From NCBI RefSeq assembly GCF_023898315.1, contig NC_064617.1:710913202-710977201 (forward strand): a DNA stretch of 64,000 bases, given 5' to 3'. Shown here one piece after another: positions 19,751 to 29,990 of this stretch. Made by a program: the position numbers and the translations under genes. The stretch's first letter is position 1. Each line of letters opens with the position of its first letter. Under the pieces are notes generated by a model, which ran no database searches, had not been told where the DNA came from, and saw only the letters and a list, made by a program, of their open reading frames with translations. Origin of the DNA: Schistocerca nitens. Its lineage: Eukaryota; Arthropoda; Insecta; Orthoptera; Acrididae.

Positions 19751-21816
19751 TTATGACTATGGTTACAAAAGTTAAAAAGTCGGTCAAGAAGGCTAGGAGA
19801 GTATTCTTAGTAGAAAGAGCAGATAAGCAGTTGTTAGCATCCCACTTAGTAAATGAATCGACTTCATTTACTTCCGGTATGATGGATGTGGAAGAATTAT
19901 GGGCAAATTTTAAACACATTGTAAATCACGCATTGGAGAAATATGTGCCGAAAAAGTGGGTTGCGGATGGAGAAGACCCACCGTGGTTTAACAGTGCAAT
20001 TCGGAGAATGCTCAGGAAGCAAAGACAGTTGAACTTGCGGTACAAGAAAGATTGGGAGAATGAGGACAGGCAAAAGTTAGTAGAGATTCGTGCTGCTGTA
20101 AAAAGAGTGATGCGCAAAGTATACAACCACTACCACCGTCATACCTTAGCAAAAGATCTTGCTGAAAACCCAAGGAAATCTGGTCTTAATGTAAAATCGG
20201 TAAGCGGGTCGAAGGCTTCCATCCAGTGACTCACTGATCAGTATGGCCTGACAACGGAAGACAGCAAAATGAAAGCTGAAATTTTAAATTTAGCATTTGA
20301 GAAATCTTTCACGCAGTAGGATCATACAAACATACCACTGTTTGAGTCTTGTACAGATTCCCATATGGAGGACATAGTGATAGACATCCCTGGGGTTGTG
20401 AAGCAGCTGAATGGGTTGAAAATAAATAAATCGCCAGGTCCTGATGATGTGATTCTAATTCGGTTTTACAGAGAGTACTCTACTGCATTGGCTCCTTACT
20501 TAGCTTGCATTTATCGCAAATCTCTTTCCCAACGTAAAGTCCCTAGCGACTGGATAAAAGCGCAGGTGACGCCTTTGTATAAGAAGGGTAGAAGGACGGA
20601 TCCTCAAAATTGCAGACCAATATCCTTTGTTGCAGGATTCTCGAACATATTCTCAGTTCGAATATAATGAATTTCCTTGAGACAGAGAAGTTGCTGTCCA
20701 TGCATCAGCATGGCTTTAGAAAGCATCGCTCCTGCGAAACGCAACTTGCCCTTTTTTCGCAAGATATCTTGCAAACCATGGATGAAGGGTATCAGATGGA
20801 TGCCATATTCCTTGACTTCCGGAAAGCATTTGACTCGGTGCCCCACTGCAGACTCCTAACTAAGGTACGAGCATATAGAATTGGTTCCCCAATATGTGAG
20901 TGGCATGAAGACTTCTTAAGTAATAGAATCCAGTACGTTGTCCTCGATGGTGAGTGTTCATCGGAGGTGAGGGTATCATCTGGAGTGCCCCAGGGAAGTG
21001 TGGTAGGTCTGGTGTTGTTTTCTATCTACGTAAATGATCTTTTCTATAGGGTGGATAGCAATGTGCGGCTGTTTGCTGATGATGCTGTAGTGTACAGGAA
21101 GGTGTCGTCATTGAGTGACTGTAGGAGATGACTTGGACAGGATTTGTGATTGGTGTAAAGAATGGCAGCTGACTCTAAATATAGATAAATGTAAATTAAT
21201 GCAGATGAATAGGAAAAAGAATCCCATAATGTTTGAATACTCCATTAGTAGTGTAGCACTTGACACAGTCACGTCGATTAAATATTTGGGCATAACATTG
21301 CAGAGCGATATGATGTGGGACAAGCATGTAATGGCAGTTGTGGGGAAGGCGGATAGTTGTCTTCGGTTCATTGGTAGAATTTTTGGAAGATGTGGTTCAT
21401 CTGTAAAGGAGACCGCGTATAAAAGACTAATACGACCTGTTCTTGAGTACTGCTCGAGCTTTTGGGATCCCTATCAGGTCGGATTGAGGGAGAACATAGA
21501 AGCAATTCAGAGACGGGCTGCTAGATTTGATCATCACGCGAGGTTTGATCATCACGCGAGTGTTACGGAAATGCTTCAGGAACTCAGGTGGGAGTCTCTG
21601 GAGGAAAGGAGGCTCTCTTTTCGTGAATCACTACTGAGGAAATTTAGAGAACCAGCAGTTGAGGCTGACTGCAGTACAGTTTTACTGCCGCCAACTTATA
21701 TTTCGCGGAAAGACCACAAAGATAAGATAAGAGAGATTAGTCCTCGAACAGAGGCATATAGGCAGTCATTTTTCCCTTGTTGTGTTTGGGAGTGGAACAG
21801 GGAGAGAAGATGCTAG
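19751..21816 (+). pseudogene. Reverse transcriptase of the CR1-like LINE
   Basis: A basic linker (YVPKKWVADGEDPPWFNSAI) is followed after frame breaks by VKQLNGLKINKSPGPDDV. Then come WIKAQVTPLYKKGRRTDPQN, FLDFRKAFDSVPH (motif A), VSSGVPQGSVVG and VRLFADDAVVY near 21067-21096 (catalytic FADD intact). The thumb continues with LNIDKCKLMQMNR, IKYLGITLQSDMMWDKH and RPVLEYCSSFWDPYQV. Breaks occur near 20230, 20320, 20640 and 21120. A 20-bp tandem duplication near 21528-21562 doubles the residues ARFDHH. Confidence 0.85.
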
Positions 21817-21952
21817 TTGTGGTACGAGGTACCCTCCGCCACGCACCGTGTGGTGGATTGCGGAGTATGTATGCAGATGTAGATGTAATTTATTTTTTTG
21901 TATCTTAAATGTAAAAAGTGTTTGCAAATATTTCAAAATTGTTTGGAGATGT

Positions 21953-21955
<3 letters not shown>

Positions 21956-21983
<28 letters not shown>

Positions 21984-21998
21984 GGGGGGGGGGGGGGC
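21956..21998. repeat. Poly(T)-poly(G) tract
   Basis: A run of about 26 T followed by about 15 G. Simple-sequence tract with no other meaning visible. Confidence 0.9.
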
Positions 21999-22559
21999 AC
22001 AGTTAAATAGTAAAGTAATAAATTTTGTACTGCAATATAATGTCCTGAATTTTGTACATGTTGAGTAGACATTTTTTGGTGTGAAGTGTTGTGCAGCTTA
22101 GAAATTATACTGGTACATTCTGTCTTTTGAATAGGTTTACAATACGATAAAATCTATTACAATTTCAAAATTTTGCATTTTGGTTTCCTTTAACATGAAA
22201 GTACTCTCATGTTCTGTGCTATCCTCATCTGATGAATATGAGGGTGCTATGTCATGACTTACCTGGTGGAAAATCTTCATCTGGCAATAAGCATACTATA
22301 TGTGTGACATTCCTCAGACTCCTGCATCCCATACCATTTATCTCTTCCAAATACTGATTTTTGTTATGCTTGTTTCCCGATTTTGAAATTCTTTGGAAAT
22401 TGCACAAGGAACTGTGTTGAAGTGAAGTGGATGATGATGATGTTTGGTGACAAGGGGATTACATCATCACCTTAGTTTCTTAACATGCCCATAATGTTTT
22501 TAAAGTTGGACCAATTACTAGTAATGATAAAACAATGCACCCCAAATCTACTCTTTATG
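21999..22559. other. No gene recognised
   Basis: A+T-rich sequence without recognisable motifs. Confidence 0.35.
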
Positions 22560-22836
22560 CAGGGTGTCCCAGGAGGAATAATCAGTATTGATGGGTATGA
22601 CGGGATTGATCATTTGAAGCAGAAAAGTCTAGTAAACATTGGCTCTAAAAAGTGTATCTTAATGAGCTGTAAGCATTTGTTCACCTTTGCTGCAGTACTG
22701 TGAAATGCACCTCTTCTACTGAGCAAGTGTTCATAGCTTCTAAGAAATAAGAGTCCATGTTTATTAGACATATTTGTTTTGAAAGATCTTTGACATCAAA
22801 TCCCTGAATATTGACCATTCCTCCTGAGGCAACCTG
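22560..22836. mobile_element. Palindromic MITE, ~277 bp
   Basis: The left half begins CAGGGTGTCCCAGGAGGAAT. The right half, read in reverse, begins CAGGTTGCCTCAGGAGGAAT. The halves align over most of their length (for example CTAGTAAACATTGGCTCT against CTAATAAACATGGACTCT). Little unique centre remains, so it is a fold-back type non-autonomous element with moderate divergence between arms. Confidence 0.7.
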
Positions 22837-23540
22837 TGTTACTTCATACATTTCAGAAAAGAGTGATTATTTTAATACTGTATGTACTGATTGAGTTAGC
22901 CAAGTGATCTTCCTAGACTTCTTGTTTAGCTCGCTTGAGTCTACAAAAATTATGTCCTATTTGAATTGATTGTATGTAGCAGAGAGGTTTGTCAGATCTC
23001 AAATGTGCTGAAGATATGACTGGGTGACTTCTTTCTTGATTTAATTTTTCACTCTGCATTGGAGTGTGTGCTGGTTTGAAACTTTGACAGATTAAAAGTG
23101 TGAGCAGATTGATTTTCTTAGGCGGTACTCGTAGTTGTGAGCTATTAAGGCATGACTTGTTACCCTCTCTCACTGCTTCAACTGAGTGAAACATTTATTT
23201 TGGAAACAACCCCTAGGCTGTGACTAAGTAACTTTTACAGATTGCATTTTGTTTTGTAAAATGGTAACTCTAAATCTGAATGAGAACTAGCCATCTCTCA
23301 TGTGAAAAGGAGATAAATGTGGCAGGTTTCTAAAAAAAGTATTTTGGAAGGAAATTTAAATGTGTTGTAGAGTGACTGGCCCATTTGTTTTTATGTAGCA
23401 GTTAGCCAGCAACAAGCCTCTTCCAGAGAATTTTAGTTGTGTGTTCTTACGATTGTGTTCATCCACAGTTATTTTAGAGCCTTTTAAAATTAGTGGTGAT
23501 CTGTTCTTGGCATTTCTTAATTCCATACTGGCTTCATATA
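22837..23540. other. No gene; one decayed repeat fragment
   Basis: TTTCACTCTGCATTGGAGTGTGTGC at 23047 and the bases around AAACTTTGACAGATTAAAA resemble a repeat I recall from locust sequence, in reverse. Otherwise unremarkable. Confidence 0.35.
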
Positions 23541-23903
23541 CAGCGTGCTAATTCATAACATCCCTTGTATCTCCCCAGCTGTAATAGATACAAACATGCT
23601 GTTTGTACAGTAAATAGCAGGGACAGGGGCTACTTGAATAAATCACATTTCATGTTTGTGCTATTTTTTCTTACAGAGATATGAGGCTATCTTTGGTTTT
23701 TAAAATGGAACCCTGTGTTAAATTTTAGCGTAACATGTGGGCTTAAAAAGACACATTTCAAATATGTGTGTATCGTAATATTTAGGTGAATAGTTTCTGA
23801 GACACAGATATGTTCTCGTATCGTGTTTGTCCTTCGAAGCGGCATTGTCCAGTGCGACCTTCCCTGTTGTGTGGAGTACACGATAAACTTCGCGAGTCCA
23901 TCC

Positions 23904-23905
<2 letters not shown>

Positions 23906-23953
<48 letters not shown>
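23906..23953. repeat. (CA)n microsatellite
   Basis: About 24 uninterrupted CA units within the element's left part. Confidence 0.95.
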
Positions 23954-23955
<2 letters not shown>

Positions 23956-24107
23956 ATTTACCCAACAATAGTAATACATACTGCGATATTTTGTGCAAAT
24001 ACAAATGTAAATGAGGAGGCCCTTATTGGTCACAATTGTTTTGTACGTATTTGTTTTTTAGTTGAAAATATTTACTATTGATCACAATACGAAGCGAGCA
24101 CGCGCGC

Positions 24108-24111
<4 letters not shown>

Positions 24112-24164
<53 letters not shown>
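24112..24164. repeat. (CA)n microsatellite
   Basis: About 26 CA units preceded by a CGCGCG run. It follows the transposase C-terminus on the minus strand. Confidence 0.95.
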
Positions 24165-24166
<2 letters not shown>

Positions 24167-24289
24167 GATGCAAAATACGTACTGTACAGGATGCAAAACT
24201 TTACTGAAGCATGTGCTCAAAATGCTTCCCCTCTGCTGCAGTGCACATTTGTAGTCGCCGTTCGAATGATTTGTGAACGGTTGCGAGGG

Positions 24290-24960
24290 TGTCACGTGAG
24301 ATATCAGCGCATGCTTCGATGATACGTTGCTTCATATCGTCTGGCGTAGTTGATATTTGAGCATACAATTTATTTGACTGCTCCCCACGGAAAAAAAATC
24401 AAGAGGGGTCAAATCAGGAGACCGGGCTGGCCACTTCACTTCAGCACTTTGTCCTATCCAACAATCTGGGAACTTTTAATTTAATAGCTCTGTAGCCACA
24501 TGGGAAGAGTGAGCAGGATAGCCATCATGTTGGAACCACATGCACTGATGCTTAGTTAGTGGTACCACTTTCAGCAAAATGGGCAGAAGTTTTCGCAGGA
24601 ACTGTGCATAGTTATTGCCATTTAGTATACCCGGAATGACATACAGCCCCACAATGACATTCCGACAATGCTGCACCACACGTTAACACTCCATGGTTGC
24701 TGATGCTGTACTTGTCAAAGCCAATGAGGGTTCTGTACTGACCAGTAATGCATATTACGCAAATTCACATTACTGTGGTTGGTGGTCGCTTCATCAGTAA
24801 AAAGCACCTGTTGAAAAAAATGTTGGATCATTTTGTAGGCGCTGCAGGCCGGTTTGGCAAAATTCCTGGCACCATTCTCTCCAACTACCTCGCACGTCAC
24901 CTTGCAGCATTATCGAAAGCAGGAAAACAACGTCTTCCCTGTTAAGTTCCTCAGTGGTCA
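24290..24960 (-). pseudogene. Transposase remnant (Tc1/mariner superfamily)
   Basis: The minus strand shows VLFTDEATTNHSNVNLRNMH and YWSVQNPHWL, containing the first catalytic aspartate (TDEA). GLYVIPGILNGNNYAQFLRK and MWFQHDGYPAHSSHVATELL follow, with the second aspartate (QHDG). RSPDLTPLDFF with a following WG near 24400 holds the third acid. These three blocks in order define the superfamily. Frameshifts separate them and the N-terminal DNA-binding region is largely missing. Confidence 0.8.
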
Positions 24961-25294
24961 ACAGTAAAGGTCACATTGGACAATGCCACTTCGAAGAACG
25001 AATACGATACGAGAACATATCTGTGTCTCAAAAACTATTTGCCTAAATATTCTGATATACACATATTTGAAGTGGTGTTTTTAAGCCCATCATGTTACGC
25101 TAAAATTTAACATATGGTTCCATTTTAAAAAACCAAACATGGCCTCATATCTCTGTAATAAAAAATAGCACAAACATGAAATGTGATGTATTCAAGTAGC
25201 ACCTGTCCCTCCAATTCACTGTCCAAATGGCATCTTTGTATCTATTACGGTTTGGGAGATACAAAGGGTGTTACAACTTAGCTGCCTCACCCTG

Positions 25295-26613
25295 TATATC
25301 CTTAACTCAGTAATGTGCTTGGAGGTTGATGGGTTTCAGACCCTTACTGAGGTGATCTAAAAGTAAGGAAGATTACACACACACACTCCCATGTCTCCCT
25401 GCAAAATTGCCTTTCTACAATTTATTCTACAATGATTGGTAATTTTGTAAATAGGTTAGTGAGAAGGAGAAATTATTGAAAAATATTACTTGTATTAACT
25501 ACCCTATACTAATGAAAAATTTTGCACATAGCAAATTAAACATACTATTTTAGTAAATAAATTCTAAATTGTATAAACTTCCTAAAAAATTTGAAAGTGA
25601 AACAAAGAAAATCTTATTGTTTATGGCAGTTAATATACATTGGTCCTTATAGGTACAACCAGCAGGCGCTGGGAACGGACTATCCAGTGAGATTTCGTGC
25701 AAGAACTACTTATACATGGGTTTAAAGGTTAGCACTGTAATAAGGAAAGGAACTTAATTCTTTCAATGTTGTACAATGTGTCATAGTTTTATTCACAGTA
25801 GAATGACAACAAAATACCTAAGACATAAATATGGCCTACTTCCAGTGATCTTGCACCAGGTGCTTGTGCAGTGCAACCCAATGGTAGAGCACACTATTGT
25901 TTGCATGAGGATTTAACTTAGATGAGCAGAGTAAATCTATCTATAGACATGCTGGTCAACAACTTCCACTTTATGTTAATGTCGCAGAAGGTTTATTCTT
26001 GAGTTCTGTTTAATTTATACGGCACAAATGAAACTTGATAGCAGTTAAAGAATGGCTGGATTGGCAAGTAAATTACATATCCCTTCCACCTTTTTTTGGT
26101 TGCTTCCTCCACTGCCACTTCATGCTCCAGCCCTCAGTTGGCAGAAACGAATGCATATTTGCGTCGGAACGCACTTACTGACATTAGAGACATCACATTA
26201 CCAAAGCAAAGTAGCAGCAAATACTCCATCATTGAACATTATTGAGCTGTGTAGGTGGCAGTGTGTGAACCAAGTGTACTGTTAACATATAAACTATGTT
26301 AATGATAAAAGTCTGGTCAGTAGTAGTGGTCTTTATGTTTTTACTTCAACAAAATGACACTGTGACAACAGGGTTCATTTACAGTTGTGGGTTGAGGGAA
26401 AGGATTCTTCATGTAGACAGAAGAAGATGAGAACACCTGTCGTAGTTAATTCTTTAATGTTCTTTCTTTCTTCATCTTCTTCTTTCTTCCCACCCCCAAT
26501 CAGTTTTTGTACCCTGTTTTGTGTACAATCATGCTATGGGTATACGTCGGTACAATCTAGGGTCGGTTCAGTGCTCTTACAAAAAGACATGAAATGTTTT
26601 CACTTTGAATATA
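25295..26613. other. No gene recognised
   Basis: A+T-rich spacer between two Tc1/mariner-type elements. No frame resembles a known protein. Confidence 0.35.
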
Positions 26614-27193
26614 CAGGGTGTACATAAAGTCTGGGAACACTTTCAATTATTTATTGCACAAGAACTAAACATTGTACAGATGTCATTGAATTTTGAAGAG
26701 AAACTCAGTATTTTTTTTTTTAAATTTGAGATGTGACTCAGGAGTGACGCGGCAGACGTCAATATGGTAATCGAATTCTTGCCATACCCGTCCCATTATG
26801 GCATCGTCGACTGTGGCAGTCACTTCCTGCATACTCTCTCAGAACTCTGCTACATCACGTGGTATAGGTGGTACATACTCCAGACCTTTAATGTGTCCCC
26901 ACAGAAAAAAGTCACATGTAGTGAGATCTGGTGTTTTTGTTGAACTCCAACACACAGAAAGCTCACTCTGCACCTCTCTGCACCTGAACTCGCCATGTTT
27001 GCAACTAGCACTGGCTATCGGCAAATTATGAAACTATGCTGTGGTGGTATACATGGAGGGGGAGGGGGGGGAGGGAGGGAACTTTCAGGGTGTCTCTTAA
27101 AAATGACATAGGGTCTATGTATGATATCTGTACAATTTTCAGTTCTTGTGCAGTAAATAATTGACAGTGTTCCCGGACTTTATGTACACCCTG
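26614..27193 (-). mobile_element. Internally deleted Tc1/mariner-type element
   Basis: TA lies on both sides (26612-26613 and 27194-27195). The ends are inverted copies beginning CAGGGTGTACATAAAGTC and stay similar for about 70 bp. At 580 bp it is too short for a full transposase; only a C-terminal piece remains. It is a deletion derivative that would have needed transposase from another copy. Confidence 0.85.
26830..27024 (-). pseudogene. Transposase C-terminal fragment
   Basis: The minus strand encodes TPDLTTCDFFLWGHIKGLEY followed by VPPIPRDVAEF. This is the third-acid region (PDL-x-DFFLWG) of the superfamily and the residues after it. Everything upstream of it has been deleted. Confidence 0.75.
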
Positions 27194-27215
27194 TACAATT
27201 GTGAGGCAGGCTCGC

Positions 27216-27218
<3 letters not shown>

Positions 27219-27259
<41 letters not shown>
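27219..27259. repeat. (TG)n microsatellite
   Basis: About 20 TG units just outside the preceding element. Confidence 0.95.
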
Positions 27260-27264
<5 letters not shown>

Positions 27265-27323
27265 AATCTCGTTGAGCTAACAGACTCTACATGCAGATCA
27301 TCAGGATTGTATACCAGGTGTTA

Positions 27324-27340
27324 CAGAAGGAAGAAAGGAA

Positions 27341-27374
<34 letters not shown>

Positions 27375-27376
27375 AA
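27324..27376. repeat. (GAAA)n/(GGAA)n microsatellite
   Basis: Tetranucleotide GGAA- and GAAA-type repeats. Confidence 0.9.
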
Positions 27377-28019
27377 TTTAACAATTAAGAGAGATTTCTC
27401 ATATAGTGAAATTTGTAAGGCAAATACAGAAAGATCAGAGTCTGAAGAATGAAGACAGCTGTAACCAAAATAGTTAAATTTTTTGCCATCAAAAAACCTT
27501 TCAGTTAAGTCAATGGTATATAATTATACAATACATTTTACTATGTAGATATGATTGTGAAAGGTTTTTTGTGTGTTTCCTATGAGAGAATAGCCATCAG
27601 ACAAGGCAAGACAATTTGGACGCATTGAATTTCATTGTTGTACTTGATATATGATGTTGAAGAAATTTCAAGGTCAGCGACATTATCCAAGCTCCAGACT
27701 CCTGTGGCTCGTGGAAACCTCTCATGTGTAAGGTTTGCTGATTTTAAAGGCTATTTATGTGGAAACGTCTAATTGAAAATGCAATTCTCGGAATGTTTTA
27801 CTGTAGCAGTTGTTGGTCAAGATGTAAGATATGTGAATGTGCTCAATTCTCCATGAATAATAATAACAGAATATTATCTTCCATTGCAAAACTGGGAATC
27901 ATGTTCTCGTACAATTTTCTGTGTTATGTCTACTCACAACATAAAGTTAGGAAACTGTCACTGTGACATTTCCCAAAGGAAAATTGGTCCATAATGATTG
28001 CTTGTTATTGTCTTTCCTT
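27377..28019. other. No gene recognised
   Basis: A+T-rich sequence. No family resemblance in any frame. Confidence 0.35.
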
Positions 28020-28490
28020 CTGAGTGGTTGATTTCTAAACAGCTGTTTCTCTGATCTCAAAGGTTTCCTGAATTTTCCTTCACGCGAGGTCTGTCTTGTC
28101 CACAGTTATGCATGCTTAGAAAGATTTGCATTTGTCTTCTAGCTATTACAGTTTTTCCATTCTTCAATTCTTAGAGGTCTCGGTAATCTTTTGCCTTACT
28201 CGTTTACTCCATTTTTATAATTTATCCTTTCATCAATGGGATTTCGTATCTTTTGTGTTATCCAAATATTTCTGCTGTGGTTGTCTTTTTGTTTAATCAT
28301 TCCCCTGCTGCCTTCACTACATTATACTTCAGAGCTACCCATTCATCTTCTATTTGTAGTTCTTTCCCTTATTTCTGTTGGGCGTTGCCTAATGCTCTCT
28401 TTAAACCATCTAGTGATCTCTGGTCGGGTCCCATCTCCTTAATTTCCTCTCGTTTTGTAATTTCTTCAGCATTACTCTGCATTTAATACT
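28020..28490 (-). pseudogene. RTE-like LINE remnant (endonuclease-RT linker)
   Basis: The + strand resembles the reverse complement of the linker also seen at 16245-16612: CTGCTGCCTTCACTACATTA, GAGCTACCCATTCATCTTC, TGCCTAATGCTCTCTTTAAA and GGGTCCCATCTCCTTAATTTC. The minus-strand reading keeps fragments such as ESIRQ and INYKNGVNE. A tRNA-bearing palindrome then interrupts it, and the family may resume at 29304. Confidence 0.5.
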
Positions 28491-28575
28491 TACAAATTAT
28501 GAAATTACAATGAAATGAACACCCTTAGCTGCTTTCAGGCATTGACATACGTCAACGGGGACAGATGAAAATGTG

Positions 28576-28649
28576 TGCCCCGACCGGGACTCGAACCCAG
28601 GATCTCCTGCTTACATGGCAGATGCTCTATCCATCTAAGCCACCGAGGA
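28576..28649 (-). tRNA. tRNA-Thr(UGU)-like sequence, left arm
   Basis: On the minus strand: a box A region GGTGGCTTAGATGG, an anticodon stem CTGC/GCAG around the loop CATGTAA (anticodon TGT), and box B GGTTCGAGTCC. The acceptor stem pairs imperfectly, so this is a tRNA-derived repeat rather than a working tRNA gene. Confidence 0.6.
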
Positions 28650-29092
28650 CACAGAGGATAGCGCGACTGCAGGGATTTATCTCTGGCACGCCTCCCGCGA
28701 AATCCACATTCTCAACGTATTGTTCTGCACTACATTCATAGTGCCCCCGCCCATTATACTCATTACTCGCGGCGCGTTGCCGATTTCCGTAAGAGTTTGG
28801 GCAGTGTTTGTGCATTCGCACGGAAGAAGAAGATGGTCAAGTGGCCAGTAAGCCTTAACTATATATAGTTAAGGCCAGTGAGCCTAAGGCTTACCGGCCA
28901 CTTGACCATCTTCTTCTTCTGTGCGAATGCACAAACAGTGCCTGAACTCTTACGGGAATCAGCAACGTGCCGCGAGTAATGAGTATAATGGGCGGGGGGC
29001 ACTACGAATGTAGTGTGGGACAATACATTGAGAATGTGGGTTTCGTGGTAGGCGTGCCAGAGCTAAATCCCTGCAGTCGCGCTATCCCCTGT

Positions 29093-29167
29093 GTCCTCGG
29101 TGGCTCAGATGGATAGAGCGTCTCCCATGTAAGCAGGAGATCCCGGGTTCGTGTCCCGGTCGGGGCA
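29093..29167 (+). tRNA. tRNA-Thr(UGU)-like sequence, right arm
   Basis: The + strand has box A GGTGGCTCAGATGG (29099-29112), the anticodon loop CATGTAA, and a box B changed to GGTTCGTGTCC (29146-29156). The anticodon stem is damaged (CTCC against GCAG). It is more decayed than the left copy. Confidence 0.55.
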
Positions 29168-29258
29168 CACATTTTAATCCGTCCTTGTTGATGGCCTGTA
29201 AGCAGCTAAGGGTGTTCATTTCATTGTAATTTCATTCTAACGAGCTGTATGGTCGCCG

Positions 29259-29303
29259 ATGGTATCTGTTCTTTTGGTCATGTCTGAAAGAACAGATACC
29301 ATC
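29259..29303. repeat. 17-bp perfect hairpin
   Basis: GATGGTATCTGTTCTTT and its reverse complement are separated by 12 bases. It lies just outside the tRNA palindrome and probably marks the edge of the same composite repeat. Confidence 0.8.
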
Positions 29304-29460
29304 TTAGTATTTATAACTTATGGTCAGAATTTGTACCATTATATAATCTATATCAAAAACCTGTAATCTTTTTGCTACTACTTAATTTCTGCCTCATCAT
29401 GACAATTAAATTATCATTTCTTGCTCCAGTCCGTAGAATGTTATCCTGCTGAGTAACCTT
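29304..29460 (-). pseudogene. Possible continuation of the RTE-like LINE endonuclease
   Basis: TTATGGTCAGAATTTGTACC and CATTATATAATCTATATC resemble the reverse complement of the endonuclease region that follows the linker at 28020-28490. Short and decayed. Confidence 0.35.
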
Positions 29461-29990
29461 CCCCTCCCCCCTTCCCCAACTGTGAGATCTAAATGTTGAA
29501 GTAGTTCGCCTTTAAATTACTTTATAGCTGCAGATGACACCACTATCTTACCATGTGATATAGTTGCAGGTCTTTCGGAAATACAATTACTATAGTTCCC
29601 CATTTGTAATGCCTGGTAAGATAACAATGCGTACTTAATACCTTCAACCCCACAGTTCCCTGGGTGCAGAGTTTCTGACAGAGATTTTCCTGGCACTCCC
29701 CTGCCCATTATTTCTCAGGGGGGAATTTGGTTCTAATATGGGGCCTGGCTACCACATGCCCCAGGTGTTGAATTATTGAGCATGTCATACATTCAGAGAG
29801 TATCTGGCTTTTGAATTTTGGTCAGATGACACTCTTTTCTACATCTGCAGGATTGTCTTTTGCGATTCTAAAGGTTTTTGCTCTCCAATTCTTGCAGACT
29901 CTGGCCAGATTTGCATTCCAGTTACCACTTTCTGGTGTGCATCCACCTGTGACTAGGGTGGTAATTGACAGGAGACAACGAAGATGGATG
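29461..29990. other. No gene recognised
   Basis: Mixed sequence with a C-rich patch near 29460-29478. Nothing in it resembles a known family. Confidence 0.3.

Larger units (their letters stand above)
19135..21890 (+). mobile_element. CR1-like LINE, 5'-truncated in the endonuclease
   Basis: The copy starts inside the endonuclease and runs through reverse transcriptase to a typical 3' end (GGTACCCTCCGCCACGCACC, TGGATTGCGGAGTATG, GATGTAGATGTA near 21826-21888). The same 3' end recurs in reverse at 15061, about 42800 and 46148, so the family is abundant here. The reading frame breaks at several points, so it is not autonomous. Confidence 0.85.
23541..25294 (-). mobile_element. Tc1/mariner-superfamily element with ~330-bp inverted ends
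   Basis: TA dinucleotides flank the element (23539-23540 and 25295-25296). The left end (CAGCGTG...) and the right end (reverse of CAGGGTGAGGCAGC...) align as inverted repeats over about 330 bp. Shared stretches include CGATACGAGAACATATCTGTG and AACATGAAATGTGAT. A minus-strand transposase remnant lies between them. Two CA tracts are embedded at 23906-23953 and 24112-24164. Confidence 0.75.
28499..29236. mobile_element. Palindromic element with a tRNA-like sequence in each arm
   Basis: The arms run from about 28499 to 28857 and from about 28884 to 29236 and are inverted copies at high identity. Shared outer bases are ATGAAATTACAATGAAATGA and inner bases include GTCAAGTGGCC. The centre holds a perfect 22-bp palindrome (28853-28874) and an asymmetric stretch of about 10 bp. 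Each arm contains a 74-75-bp tRNA-like unit. No protein is encoded. Mobilisation is unknown; the promoter boxes suggest RNA polymerase III transcription. Confidence 0.8.

Noticed and set aside
23687-24322. Proteins rich in VC or TH dipeptides
   Set aside because: Translations of CA/GT microsatellites inside a Tc1/mariner-type element.
28576-29167. Functional tRNA-Thr genes
   Set aside because: Imperfect acceptor and anticodon stems, location inside a palindromic repeat, and presence as an inverted pair indicate tRNA-derived repeats.
28499-29236. CRISPR-like or phage-type repeat structure
   Set aside because: There are only two inverted copies with no spacers, and the context is an animal genome.
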